From NCBI GenBank assembly GCA_040758525.1, contig JBFLVQ010000018.1, forward strand, positions 1 through 36,275: a DNA stretch of 36,275 nt, given 5' to 3'. The notes beneath the pieces are model-generated. The model made no database searches. It saw nothing but the letters and a program-made list of their open reading frames with translations, and was not told where the DNA came from. Shown piece by piece: positions 14,744-24,056 of the stretch. Source of the DNA: JBFLVQ01 sp040758525 (GTDB lineage: Bacteria > Acidobacteriota > Blastocatellia > Chloracidobacteriales > JADJPF01). The stretch's first letter is position 1. The number at the start of each line of letters is the position of its first letter. The position numbers and the translations under genes are program-made.

Positions 14744-17197
14744 TCAATAGAGTTTTGTCACTTGTATACCACTATAATAGGTTTTGAGAATCTCTTCATA
14801 ATTTAGTCCTTCTAGCGCAAGCCCATAAGCGCCTACCTGACACATTCCTACGCCATGACCCCAACCACGCCCTATAAATCGGAAAGCATTCACATGACCC
14901 TTTTCATCATACTCGCGTGTAATAATAAAGAGGCTCTCACGTAAACCTAGTGCAGAACGTATACGCAAACCCATTAGAGAACGCGTCCCCTGTGTGCCAA
15001 CAACCTTCAATTCTGCCAATCGGTTTGAGTAACCATATTTGGCGCCTCGTAGGTCCATGATATCTCCAACTTGTATACGTGCTTCGGCTAGGCGAGTCTT
15101 TACTTCTGCAGTAGTAAGTCGCGCTTGCCAACGCGAATAGACTGAGAAACGATCACTGGCGGCACCATTTGCATTAGGCTGCACTTCAAGGTAGTCAATA
15201 TGGCCTTGGTTATCTAGATGGTAGTTAACCTTCTCACCACCTATGATCTCCACACGTGTAGCAGGAAACACTTCACTATTGACAACACGGAAGAGGTAGT
15301 AACGTCCGGCGAATTCAAGTTCCAATGGTTCTTTATTCTTAGTAGTGCGTATCTTGATGCTACGGCCTGTCAATGGACGTGTAGTGCCACTATCTAGGGT
15401 AGGCTGGCCGAACTTTGCCAGCGCGCGAGTAATGGCAAGCAATACATTTGCGCGGGTAAGCGGGGTACGTGGATGTAGGCTGCCATCGGGAGTTGGTGTG
15501 ATGATCCCATCCTGCAATAGTGCGGCAACTTCGGCGCGATTGCGGGTTGGAATATCGGCTGCGTCGGCAGCTAGCAGATAATCGGCATCTGCTGGTGAAA
15601 GTAGTGCACTAGGTCGATCTTCACCATAAAGCGCCTGTATCAAGAAGGTGGCAAATCCTGCCAAACTAGTAACATCTTTAGGCACGGTGGGCTCGCTACG
15701 ACCCAATACTTCGGCGGCACGCGTCATCCATTTAACAATCTCTTTCTGGTTAGCAGCGGCGAGAAAGTATGCTGTGGAAGGGTTATCTGGTAAGGAGAAA
15801 CGTAATATATCTAGTATGGCAATCTCACGTGTGATAGCGCGTCCACCTTCTCCAAGAATTGGCTCAGGCTTACGTACTGATTGCAGTAATCGACGATCCT
15901 CTGACTCTTTTGAGTCTTTCACTTCCTTCTTATCTACATTCTCAACACGACGTGCTCGCTGTGGTGGTTCACAAGCTACACTGACCAGATAGGGGAGTGG
16001 TTCATTAAAAACGAATTCAGAAGATTCTGTGCGTCCACCACAGGTGGAAGTATAGAGTGCATTGATTGGTTGCCCTTGATAAGTTGCAACCATGCCCTTA
16101 GTTTCGGCCACAGCACGATCACTCAAGACATGTTCGGTACTCATACCACCATAGACCTGGGAGAGCGCAGTGGGTAAAAGATCAAAACCTTCGGCTTCAA
16201 ACTGACCTCGGTTACGCATTGCATAGGTTCGTGCTGCGACCGCCTGCGCTTTCAGCGCTTCAATCATAGGAAAGCCAGTAGGACTCAATTCATTGGGCAC
16301 AACTCCACGTATGTAATCTTCCATTGGTAGTACGTTGATAAGACTAAGCCGACCACGCTTATTAACAAAGAGTTCGAAACGGCCACGATAGCTGTTACCA
16401 TTGTAACGTAGTACGCCTTCGGGATCTTTAGGTGTAAGAATCAGACGATCATTGACGGCGGCTAAAGTCTCTCCTTCTGGAGCAAACGCCTTTACTAAGG
16501 TACGTATTTGCTTCGCTGTAGACTCATCCTTTGCCACCCAAGTCTGTCGGTAACCAGCATTCATTACTCGTACCATAAATTCCTGGGCATCTTTTTGTGA
16601 AGAGAACTCGCCCACACTAACGTGGTAGCGGGAGGTTTCCCGATCATAATATGTTTCGACCGGTTCATTAAAACGTTTGCGCAGTTGACGCACCAGCAGA
16701 TCAACCTCGCGGCCGGTTGGCAGACTTGCTACCTGTACACGATAAGTGCGACCTGGGCGCTCTCGTACACTTGTGTTAGCAAGTTGTACTTTCACCTGCT
16801 GTGTTGTTAGGCTAACAAACTCTCCTTGTTCATTATTGTAATAGGCAAGCGGACAGTTTGCTGAGACAGTAGCAAAACCAGCATTAGTAACAAGTGCGAT
16901 ACGTATTTCCGGTCCCTTCTCAGGCGATTCTGTAGGCTTTGGTAGCAATGGGCCAGCAGGTTTTAGTTCTACCTGGGGAACCGCTTCGCTCTGCTTATCA
17001 CGTGAGTCTGGGGGTTTAATACGCCTTGGCCGTGTTATTGCAGGCTCACTCGACTTGCGTACATATTTTTTCTGCTCGATCTGAAAACCCTCTATGCCCC
17101 AGACCGGTATGGGTGGCAGAAGTAGGGCAAGCAATAATAGTATCAACCATTTTCTACTTGTCGCTCGACGAGAGTATTTTCTTGATCCAGTACCCAT
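14744..17197 (-). CDS. SPOR and SpoIID/LytB domain protein, secreted peptidoglycan-binding
   Basis: The 817-residue protein begins with a basic stretch and a hydrophobic signal sequence (17-33). A proline-rich linker follows, then a SPOR domain (about 150-222, starting RTYRVQVASLP). A SpoIID/LytB domain comes next (about 265-410, with MEDYIRGVVPNELSP, AQAVAARTYA and YTSTCGGRTE). The middle contains an SLH-like segment (LHPRTPLTRANVLLAITRAL). The second half of the SpoIID signature, GWGHGVGMCQVGAYG, lies near the C-terminus, so the catalytic fold is split by an insertion of several hundred residues. SpoIID-family proteins are lytic transglycosylases acting on denuded glycan strands, which SPOR domains also bind. 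A periplasmic cell-wall role is likely. It lies nine bases downstream of the TonB-like gene in one minus-strand operon. Confidence 0.88.
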   Translation of the reverse strand: MGTGSRKYSRRATSRKWLILLLLALLLPPIPVWGIEGFQIEQKKYVRKSSEPAITRPRRIKPPDSRDKQSEAVPQVELKPAGPLLPKPTESPEKGPEIRIALVTNAGFATVSANCPLAYYNNEQGEFVSLTTQQVKVQLANTSVRERPGRTYRVQVASLPTGREVDLLVRQLRKRFNEPVETYYDRETSRYHVSVGEFSSQKDAQEFMVRVMNAGYRQTWVAKDESTAKQIRTLVKAFAPEGETLAAVNDRLILTPKDPEGVLRYNGNSYRGRFELFVNKRGRLSLINVLPMEDYIRGVVPNELSPTGFPMIEALKAQAVAARTYAMRNRGQFEAEGFDLLPTALSQVYGGMSTEHVLSDRAVAETKGMVATYQGQPINALYTSTCGGRTESSEFVFNEPLPYLVSVACEPPQRARRVENVDKKEVKDSKESEDRRLLQSVRKPEPILGEGGRAITREIAILDILRFSLPDNPSTAYFLAAANQKEIVKWMTRAAEVLGRSEPTVPKDVTSLAGFATFLIQALYGEDRPSALLSPADADYLLAADAADIPTRNRAEVAALLQDGIITPTPDGSLHPRTPLTRANVLLAITRALAKFGQPTLDSGTTRPLTGRSIKIRTTKNKEPLELEFAGRYYLFRVVNSEVFPATRVEIIGGEKVNYHLDNQGHIDYLEVQPNANGAASDRFSVYSRWQARLTTAEVKTRLAEARIQVGDIMDLRGAKYGYSNRLAELKVVGTQGTRSLMGLRIRSALGLRESLFIITREYDEKGHVNAFRFIGRGWGHGVGMCQVGAYGLALEGLNYEEILKTYYSGIQVTKLY

Positions 17198-17206
17198 ATC
17201 TTAGTC

Positions 17207-17836
17207 TTATTGCTGCGGTGGATTGAAAGTTAAAACAAAGCGTAGACGAATTACTTCATCGCTCTTATTGCTCTTAACAGGTACCGGTGGCAATGGACTG
17301 GAGCTACGGCAAGCGCTAATCGCCGTAGCATCAAGAGCAGCACTGCCAGAAGAGCTCTCTTTCTCGATCTCGGCAATGGTGCCATCCATACGTACCAGAA
17401 ATGTTACTGCCACTGTGGTAGATTGCTGTAGAGTACGAGCAATTATTGGTGGGAAGATATTGCCACGAATTGTCCGCTCAATCGCACGCAAGTAGTTATC
17501 TGTTACCGGCGCATAGGCAGCAACAACTTCAAAGCGGCCTTCTATACGCACACTCCCAATTGTCTCCTTAAACGATGTACCCGATTTTGAACTAGGCGGT
17601 GGACCCTCACTACGTGTACGCCGCATCTCGCTCATAAGCGAACCTAGATCAACTACAGGTTGTTCGTTACTAGTGACTGATTTTAAATTGCTTGTGTCAA
17701 TACGCCGACCACGTAGATGCTTTTTGGAAAGTGGCAAAAACTCTTCATCTTCGCCATCAGCACGTACCTGTGCAGGCGCTGGCAATGTTATCAGTATTAT
17801 CAATAAGATTATTTTGAGAATTACTAGCAATCTCAT
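17207..17836 (-). CDS. TonB C-terminal-like secreted protein
   Basis: I place the start at the ATG at 17836 (209 residues); a TTG two codons earlier overlaps the serine hydrolase stop. The protein has a strong N-terminal hydrophobic segment (about 2-25) and a Ser/Pro-rich charged linker. The C-terminal region resembles the TonB/TolA C-terminal domain (TTVAVTFLVRMDGTIAEIEK, then ALDATAISACR). TonB proteins pass proton-motive energy to outer-membrane receptors. The linker here is short and no ExbB or ExbD is adjacent, so this may be a TonB-like periplasmic protein rather than an energy transducer. It lies between a serine hydrolase and a SpoIID gene, all tightly packed. Confidence 0.72.
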   Translation of the reverse strand: MRLLVILKIILLIILITLPAPAQVRADGEDEEFLPLSKKHLRGRRIDTSNLKSVTSNEQPVVDLGSLMSEMRRTRSEGPPPSSKSGTSFKETIGSVRIEGRFEVVAAYAPVTDNYLRAIERTIRGNIFPPIIARTLQQSTTVAVTFLVRMDGTIAEIEKESSSGSAALDATAISACRSSSPLPPVPVKSNKSDEVIRLRFVLTFNPPQQ

Positions 17837-17838
17837 AA

Positions 17839-18936
17839 TCAAAACTCACAATGTATCGCCGCCAGTCTATGAAACTCACGGCGTCGTTCATTCATATTAA
17901 AATTTTTATATACTGGATGGGTTCTGTTGGTAAGTAGAATATATACACGCTCTTCGTGAGGAGCAATCCATACACTTACACCAGTAAAGCCAGTATGGCC
18001 AAAACTCTCTGCTGGCAATACCGGCCCGGCTGGTGTTGTTCCAACCTCAGTCAGCCACCAGCCCAGCGAGCGACTCTCTACGCAACCAGGTGTGAAGTTA
18101 TGGTAAAAAAGCTCCAAGGTCTTCTCCTTAACTAAACAGCTACCAGGCAAGAACTGACGAGCCATCTGTAAAACTTCCTTTGCTGGCGCGAAAAGTCCTG
18201 CATGCCCAGCGACACCACCAAGAAAAAAGGCATTCTGGTCATCTACATTGCCCCAGATCATTTCATGACGCCAGCCTGTATAGCCAACCGCCTGTTCACC
18301 AGCCATTATACGTTCATACTCGTTGCCGGTCTCTGAGGCAGCAATTCGTGTACGCCATTGCTCGGGTGGATTAAAGCCTGTGTAGGCTAGCCCGAGTGGC
18401 TCAAAGATCATTTGACGCGCCAATTCATCTAGAGGTTTTCCACTTATACGTTGTAACAATAATCCCAATACAATATAACCTAGATCACTATAGATAACAT
18501 GTGTCCCCGGCTGATAGGCAAGCTCCTCACTGGCAATTAATTCAAGTATCTGTCGAGGCTGCTTGGCGAGCGCATAGAAGGGTCGCCAAGCAATAAATCC
18601 TGCCGAGTGGCTGGCCAGTTGCATAATTGTAATTGTCTGTTTATCTGGGGTAGCAAATTCAGGCAAGAATCTACTGACAGGCTGGAATAGATCGAGTTTA
18701 CCCTGCTCACTGAATTGTGCTAACAACATTGCGGTAACCAGTGGCTTGGTCAATGATGCAAGATCAAAGAGAGTATCTTCGGTGACATCAAGCCGTACTG
18801 GTAACAACACCGCTTGACCAAGGGCGCCAAAGGCAGAGATACGCTCTCTTTGCGCCACCAGATAGACGGCACCGGCAAATTCACTAGCATCAATACAAGC
18901 AGAAAGAAATTGCTCGATCTCTTTGATCTTTTTCAT
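17839..18936 (-). CDS. Serine hydrolase, class C beta-lactamase / penicillin-binding family
   Basis: The 365-residue protein shows the active-site SxxK tetrad in DLASLTKPLVTAML, the second motif YSDLGY (YxN/YxD-like) and a late HTGFTG motif in place of the KTG box. These are the three landmarks of the beta-lactamase class C/esterase/D-aminopeptidase family. I see no N-terminal signal peptide, which suggests a cytoplasmic enzyme or one exported by an unseen route. The substrate cannot be inferred. It is the first gene of a compact minus-strand group with the TonB-like and SpoIID genes, which hints at cell-wall metabolism. It is divergent from queC with an 86-base gap. Confidence 0.86.
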   Translation of the reverse strand: MKKIKEIEQFLSACIDASEFAGAVYLVAQRERISAFGALGQAVLLPVRLDVTEDTLFDLASLTKPLVTAMLLAQFSEQGKLDLFQPVSRFLPEFATPDKQTITIMQLASHSAGFIAWRPFYALAKQPRQILELIASEELAYQPGTHVIYSDLGYIVLGLLLQRISGKPLDELARQMIFEPLGLAYTGFNPPEQWRTRIAASETGNEYERIMAGEQAVGYTGWRHEMIWGNVDDQNAFFLGGVAGHAGLFAPAKEVLQMARQFLPGSCLVKEKTLELFYHNFTPGCVESRSLGWWLTEVGTTPAGPVLPAESFGHTGFTGVSVWIAPHEERVYILLTNRTHPVYKNFNMNERRREFHRLAAIHCEF

Positions 18937-19022
18937 AAAACAGGCTCGGCGCGTGTATTTGACTATAGCCCGGATCTCGGTTAATTACAATAGATATACA
19001 CAAGATATGGAGGCACAGCGGG

Positions 19023-19724
19023 ATGAGTAAACGAGCAGTAGTTCTATTGAGTGGTGGTGTTGATTCCACTACAACCTTAGCAATAGCGCAGGCAGAAAAT
19101 TACCAACTCTATGCACTCTCATTCCGCTACGGTCAACGTCATGATATTGAGTTGACACATGCACAACAGATCGCTACTCAGTTTGGTGTACGAGATCATG
19201 CCATCATTACTATCGATCTGCGTCGTATTGGTGGTTCTGCGCTTACTGCTGATATTGCCGTACCCAAAGACCGTTCTCTAACCGTAATGGAGCAAGATAT
19301 TCCTATCACTTATGTACCTGCGCGCAATACCATCTTTCTGGCATTTGCATTAGGATGGGCAGAAGTGCTAAACGCTGAAGATATCTTCATTGGTGTAAAT
19401 GCGCTAGACTATTCTGGCTATCCAGACTGTCGTCCTGAGTATATAGAAGCTTTTGAACGTCTTGCCAATCTTGCCACAAGCGCAGGGGTAGCAGGACGTT
19501 TACGTTTTCATATACATACTCCGCTTATTAAAATGACGAAAGCCGAGATTATCAAGCATGGCCTGGCACTGGGAGTCGATTATTCACTCACACATAGTTG
19601 TTATGATCCTAATGATGCAGGGTTGGCCTGTGGCCACTGTGATAGCTGTCAACTGCGCTTAAAAGGCTTTGCCGAAGCTGGTGCTACTGATCCAATTCGT
19701 TACCAACAGAATATATCAACATAG
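19023..19724 (+). CDS. queC: 7-cyano-7-deazaguanine synthase (preQ0 synthase)
   Basis: The 233-residue protein has the ATP pyrophosphatase P-loop LLSGGVDST (S10-S15) and the QueC zinc site formed by C192, C203, C206 and C209 (SCYDPNDAGLACGHCDSC). QueC converts 7-carboxy-7-deazaguanine and ammonia, with ATP, to preQ0 in queuosine tRNA modification. The middle segment ITYVPARNTIFL is also family-typical. The ATG is preceded by a GGAGG site. No other queuosine genes are in the window, so the rest of the pathway must lie elsewhere. It is followed by an oxidoreductase gene 13 bases later on the same strand. Confidence 0.96.
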   Translation: MSKRAVVLLSGGVDSTTTLAIAQAENYQLYALSFRYGQRHDIELTHAQQIATQFGVRDHAIITIDLRRIGGSALTADIAVPKDRSLTVMEQDIPITYVPARNTIFLAFALGWAEVLNAEDIFIGVNALDYSGYPDCRPEYIEAFERLANLATSAGVAGRLRFHIHTPLIKMTKAEIIKHGLALGVDYSLTHSCYDPNDAGLACGHCDSCQLRLKGFAEAGATDPIRYQQNIST

Positions 19725-19737
19725 CCTTTTTCTGTTT

Positions 19738-20871
19738 ATGGCAAACGATAATAAAAAAGCTGACATTGTTATAGTTGGAGGTGGACCAGCCGGGTTAGCG
19801 GTAGCAATAGAAGCGGCTTCACGTGGATTTGTCACACTAGTGCTGGAGCGCTCAGCAACTATCCCAGACAAAGCTTGTGGCGAAGGTCTAATGCCTGCTG
19901 GCGTGAGGCTATTGGAAAAATTAGGCGCACGCCATCTGCTTGATCCAAATGAATACACACCATTCATAGGCATACGTTATCTACAGGAGGATGGTAGTAG
20001 TGTCGAAGCCCGTTTCCGCGCAGGTGAAGGGTTAGGAATACGTCGTATCGCGCTGGTTGACGCGCTAACCAAGCGCGCACGCGAAGTAGGTGCAGAAGTG
20101 CGGCAGGGATGCATAGTAAAAGGCTACCATAACACTAACAATGCTGTTGTCGTAACCACTAATAGCGGTGCCTTAACAGCGCGCTTGCTGGTTGCTGCAG
20201 ATGGTCTTGGTTCGCCACTACGACGTGCTGCCGGCCTAGACTTGCCACCTACAGAGCCACGCCGTTTTGGACTACGCCGCCATTTTCATCTATCAGCTTG
20301 GAGCCCTTTTGTTGAAGTCTATTGGGCAAAGGGTGTAGAGGCATATATCACACCTAGCGGCAGATCACGTGTAGGGATTGCTTTTCTTTGGAATGCTGCA
20401 CAGATCAAAGGCCATATCACATTTGAGACACTACTAGCCAATTTTCCTATGCTTGCGACCAGGCTGACGGAGGCTACACCTGATTCTCAGACCCGCGGCG
20501 CCGGCCCCTTTGCACGTACAGCACGCGCACATATCGCGGATCGATTTGTCTTGATCGGTGATGCGGCTGGCTATGTTGATGCTATCACTGGTGAAGGTAT
20601 TTCTCTTGCCTTTGCCTGTGCTGCGGCATTAGGCAGGCTACTTCCCGATGTGCTGGCACAAGACGCTTGTCGATCTGCATTAGCTCCTTATGAACAGCTC
20701 TTTGCTCGTGTATTCCAGCACTACTCGCTACCAACACGTATATTGGTAGCAATTTCACAGCATCCACAACTGCGTCGCCGTATATTACAAGGGCTGGCTG
20801 TTTATCCTAGACTGTTTGAAAAGTTGCTTGATTGGGCTAGCTTGCCAATGCCAATTGAGGGCAAAGGATAG
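19738..20871 (+). CDS. FAD-dependent oxidoreductase, geranylgeranyl-reductase-like
   Basis: The 377-residue protein starts with a Rossmann FAD-binding motif (IVIVGGGPAGLAVAIEAA). It has the DKACGEGLMPAGV segment seen in geranylgeranyl reductase and related FAD monooxygenase/halogenase-like enzymes, then the second FAD motif GDAAGYVDAITGEGI. Such enzymes reduce isoprenoid double bonds or hydroxylate small aromatics; the substrate here is unknown. I chose the ATG at 19738, just before the FAD motif; an upstream ATG at 19669 would lie inside queC. No clear Shine-Dalgarno site precedes 19738, so translation may depend on queC. Its 3' end overlaps the kinase gene on the other strand by 70 bases. 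Confidence 0.86.
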   Translation: MANDNKKADIVIVGGGPAGLAVAIEAASRGFVTLVLERSATIPDKACGEGLMPAGVRLLEKLGARHLLDPNEYTPFIGIRYLQEDGSSVEARFRAGEGLGIRRIALVDALTKRAREVGAEVRQGCIVKGYHNTNNAVVVTTNSGALTARLLVAADGLGSPLRRAAGLDLPPTEPRRFGLRRHFHLSAWSPFVEVYWAKGVEAYITPSGRSRVGIAFLWNAAQIKGHITFETLLANFPMLATRLTEATPDSQTRGAGPFARTARAHIADRFVLIGDAAGYVDAITGEGISLAFACAAALGRLLPDVLAQDACRSALAPYEQLFARVFQHYSLPTRILVAISQHPQLRRRILQGLAVYPRLFEKLLDWASLPMPIEGKG

Positions 20872-22121
20872 AGACTGGCACGATGTGGATCAGAACTAAC
20901 AATAAATATAAAGAGAACGATAATGATCACAAGCAGAGCCAGTACCAGGCCAATAAACCAGTAAGGCCAGCTCTTCTGTAGATGTGTCTTGATCTGTCCA
21001 GAGGAGAGTAGGGGATTATTGGCTTTTGTACGTTCTGGCAATTGGGGCTGGGCAATATATTCTACGATCGAGACCGAGCCACTTACCTGTTTTACTACGG
21101 GCACCAGATTGGACTTTACAACTGGTTGAGGCTGCTCAACCGCAGTCTCCGGCGAGACAGATGGATCGCTATTAATAGCCGCCTCCATCTCGTCAGCAAA
21201 ATCGCGTGCCGACTGTGGTCGCTTGAGTGGGCTCTTTTCCAGTGCATGTAAGACAACTCGTTCAACTACGCTAGATAGATCTGGACGCCATTGTTTTAAA
21301 TTTGGTACTGGCTCCTGTGTGTGCTTATTCATTAGTACACGCGCTGATGAATCGGTGAAAGGCGGCACACCAGCAAACATCTCGTAAACAATCACACCTA
21401 GGCTATAGATATCTGAACGTGCATCGATTGTGTAGCCCTGGCACTGTTCCGGTGACATATAACGAGGTGTGCCCATTACCATATGAGGTGATACTAGTTC
21501 ACCGGTATTGGAAAGCTCGCTACGCACTTTAGCAATACCAAAATCGAGCACCTTAACAACCTCTTGTAATGGCTCACCACGGTTAAGTAACATGATGTTA
21601 TCAGGCTTGAGATCACGATGGATCACCCCCTGACTATGGGCAGCTTCTAGGGCTTCACAGATCTGTTTTATGATTCCATGTATACGTTCAATGGCAAAAC
21701 CACCTTCACGCTGAATCACCTGTTTAAGCGTAATACCCTCAAGTAGCTCCATCACCATATAGACAATACCATCATCGGTTTCACCAGAATCGATTAGATC
21801 GACAACATTGGGATGTTTAATCAGACTGGCGGCACGCATTTCATGCTTAAAGCGTTTGACCGAAGGCCCATCGCTAGCTAGCGTCCTATGTAGGATCTTG
21901 ACTGCACAGGGTTGACCATTGGCAATAATGCGTGCGCGATAGATATCACACATCCCTCCTTCACCTAGCTTGGCCTCTATATGATATTTGTTTTCCAACC
22001 ATAGACCCAGATAAGGATCCTTGCTAGGAATAAAGCTGCGCACTAAGGGCGCACCATCATAAGGACAGTGGCTCAGTTTGTCCTTAAAACTGCGATGGCA
22101 GCTTGTACATTCTTTCGCCAT
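20802..22121 (-). CDS. Membrane-anchored serine/threonine protein kinase with N-terminal zinc ribbon
   Basis: The 439-residue protein opens with a short Cys-rich segment (C5, C8, C19) of zinc-ribbon type. A full Hanks-type kinase domain spans about 46-310: glycine loop KLGEGGMCDIYRA, catalytic Lys75, HRDLKPDN with HRD at 168-170, DFG at 193-195, and the GTPRYMSPEQ activation segment. A Pro-rich linker leads to one transmembrane helix near residues 386-410 and a short tail of about 30 residues with no PASTA domain. This predicts a cytoplasmic kinase with no recognisable outer sensor. The last 23 codons overlap the convergent FAD oxidoreductase gene. A strong hairpin lies just upstream of the start. 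Confidence 0.93.
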   Translation of the reverse strand: MAKECTSCHRSFKDKLSHCPYDGAPLVRSFIPSKDPYLGLWLENKYHIEAKLGEGGMCDIYRARIIANGQPCAVKILHRTLASDGPSVKRFKHEMRAASLIKHPNVVDLIDSGETDDGIVYMVMELLEGITLKQVIQREGGFAIERIHGIIKQICEALEAAHSQGVIHRDLKPDNIMLLNRGEPLQEVVKVLDFGIAKVRSELSNTGELVSPHMVMGTPRYMSPEQCQGYTIDARSDIYSLGVIVYEMFAGVPPFTDSSARVLMNKHTQEPVPNLKQWRPDLSSVVERVVLHALEKSPLKRPQSARDFADEMEAAINSDPSVSPETAVEQPQPVVKSNLVPVVKQVSGSVSIVEYIAQPQLPERTKANNPLLSSGQIKTHLQKSWPYWFIGLVLALLVIIIVLFIFIVSSDPHRASLYPLPSIGIGKLAQSSNFSNSLG

Positions 22122-22141
22122 ATCAATGTCCCTGCTTACTA

Positions 22142-22166
22142 GACGGGTGAAGCAAGCTCACCCGTC
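22142..22166. other. Nine-base-pair hairpin between the binding-protein gene and the kinase gene
   Basis: GACGGGTGA (22142-22150) pairs perfectly with TCACCCGTC (22158-22166) across a seven-base loop. On the minus strand it lies after the stop of the solute-binding protein gene and 20 bases before the kinase ATG. No T-run follows on either strand, so it is not a standard intrinsic terminator. It may stabilise the upstream mRNA end or affect kinase expression (inference). Confidence 0.6.
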
Positions 22167-22185
22167 CATATCGCAAACCATCAGG

Positions 22186-23961
22186 TTAGTTCTTTAGATA
22201 GAACTCCTCTATATTCCAGGTCATGGTTGGATCAAGCACAGCCGGTTTAAAATTGCCAATGACATTCTGTGCTGCTACCACTACATCATCATTGACGAGA
22301 TAAATGATCGGTGACTTTTCTGCCCAATCAACTTGTACTTGATTGTAGAGGTCGCGCCTTTCTGTTAGCAGCAACTTCTTCAGCGCTTCATTCATATTCT
22401 TTGATACACGATCCATCCACCCTTCTGTACTAGTCACCATACCACGTAAGGCTATATCACCAGCGCTTACCTCATAAAACCAGAAGAATCTACCATTCTT
22501 ATTAAGGTAAGGCTGGAGAAAGGCAGGATCAGGAAGCATTGGTGTCGATTCGACTAATATAGCATCGTATATGCCTAGGTTGAGCACTTTCCAAAAATCT
22601 TTGTATTCCTTGGGCTCAGACTCAACTTGTATACCCAACTTCTTAAAATCCTCGATTAGCCGCTGCACTATCTGGGTTGGCACATACTCATTCAGATGTG
22701 TAATATTGAAACGTACTGTGCGTCCTCCTAGATCCTTGAGAATGCCTGCGTCTGTCCATTGATACTTGAGATCGGCAAGATACTTGTGCGCTTTGGTAGG
22801 ATTATGTTCATACTTCTTAACAGCGTCGTGATACCAGGTTGTATTAGATGGCGTAACCTGATTATAGACGGGCCGTGCTAGCGAGTTGAAAACCTCGTTA
22901 GCAAGCCGTTTACGATCAACTGCCGAGGAGAGTGCCCAACGAAAGCCATGCGTGCGAAACCAAGTGGCATGACTAGGATCAATCTTTTTCGGATCAGCAC
23001 GCCAGTTTAGTACAAGTTGCCAAGTATGTAGTGATGGCCCCTGGTTCCTCACAATAAAGCGGTCATTGCCTTTGAACATCTCTATATCTTTCTGTAGTAC
23101 CTGTACGGCATGGAACTCGCCTTTTGTGAGCATACTATGGGCTTGTGCTTCACGAGTGGTTTTAAGGAAATAGGTCACACCATCTAGATAAGGCAGACTG
23201 GTGCCAGAACTGTCAACCTTCCAGTAGTATTTGTTGTAATCAAGATCGATCTGCTTATCAGGCGTATAACTCTTTACAACAAATGGCCCCGAACAGACAA
23301 TCTTCTCTGGCGCTGTCTCTAGACTATAAGCATCCTTGAGATTGCCTTTTAGGAAAGCCGGCTCTAGCGATGCTTTAGAGACAATGGGAAGCTTAGCAAA
23401 GAGATATTTCACCGGTTCTAAATGGTCAGCAAAAGTGATGCGCACACTAAGCGCATCTTCTTTAGTAAATTTAGGTGGTTGTCCATCAATACGCATTAGA
23501 TCACCGTAGACCGAGTCGGTACGGTCATCAAGAGCAGCTTGGAAGGAGAATACCACATCATCAGCAGTGATGGGCGTGCCATCAGAGAAGGAGTTCCCCT
23601 CGCGTAGATGCACAACAAAGGTACGACCATCCGAGAGCGAATCGATTGAACGGGCCAGCCCATCGGCTGGGTTGTTGAACTTCTGATCAACATAATCAAA
23701 ATCGAGCAAGGTGCCAAAGAGCTTGGAAGTAATCTCGTAGGTCTCTAGTGTAGCAGGTAGAAAAGGATTGAAGGTGAGCGGCGCGCCCACTAATGGTAGT
23801 TTCAAACGCCCGCCCCAGCGTCCTGGCTCGCAATTAGCGACCTTAGGATCTTTGGGCGGATGAACTTCATGCTGACGGCTGCTGCCAAAGAAATTGCAAC
23901 CTGGCATAACTATCAGCACACAGAGTATGATCGCAGTCAATGCGTGAGAATATCTTTTCAT
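22186..23961 (-). CDS. Extracellular solute-binding lipoprotein (family 5, peptide/nickel type)
   Basis: From the ATG at 23961 the protein has 591 residues; a GTG five codons upstream is possible. A lipoprotein signal peptide ends in VMPGC, with the lipidated Cys at position 22. The body is a family 5 substrate-binding protein of the oligopeptide/dipeptide/nickel type. It has LPLVGAPLTFNPFLPAT near the N-terminus, VVHLREGNSFSDGTPITADD (the family's signature region) and a late segment with WAEKSPIIYLVNDD. Its role would be capture of peptides or similar solutes in the periplasm for an ABC importer. No permease or ATPase partner is adjacent, so the transporter is encoded elsewhere or the protein has another role. 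Confidence 0.9.
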   Translation of the reverse strand: MKRYSHALTAIILCVLIVMPGCNFFGSSRQHEVHPPKDPKVANCEPGRWGGRLKLPLVGAPLTFNPFLPATLETYEITSKLFGTLLDFDYVDQKFNNPADGLARSIDSLSDGRTFVVHLREGNSFSDGTPITADDVVFSFQAALDDRTDSVYGDLMRIDGQPPKFTKEDALSVRITFADHLEPVKYLFAKLPIVSKASLEPAFLKGNLKDAYSLETAPEKIVCSGPFVVKSYTPDKQIDLDYNKYYWKVDSSGTSLPYLDGVTYFLKTTREAQAHSMLTKGEFHAVQVLQKDIEMFKGNDRFIVRNQGPSLHTWQLVLNWRADPKKIDPSHATWFRTHGFRWALSSAVDRKRLANEVFNSLARPVYNQVTPSNTTWYHDAVKKYEHNPTKAHKYLADLKYQWTDAGILKDLGGRTVRFNITHLNEYVPTQIVQRLIEDFKKLGIQVESEPKEYKDFWKVLNLGIYDAILVESTPMLPDPAFLQPYLNKNGRFFWFYEVSAGDIALRGMVTSTEGWMDRVSKNMNEALKKLLLTERRDLYNQVQVDWAEKSPIIYLVNDDVVVAAQNVIGNFKPAVLDPTMTWNIEEFYLKN

Positions 23962-24056
23962 AAGGATCGGCCTCACTCTTCAGATAAGCGTAAAAGGTTT
24001 CCTGGCTGATGCGCTTAGCGCGAGAACAGATTATTACTGGCAGTACGTGTTTCGCT

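Noticed and set aside
19669..19737. An upstream ATG extending the FAD oxidoreductase by 23 residues
   Set aside because: The extension lies mostly within queC coding sequence and precedes the FAD motif with residues unlike the family.
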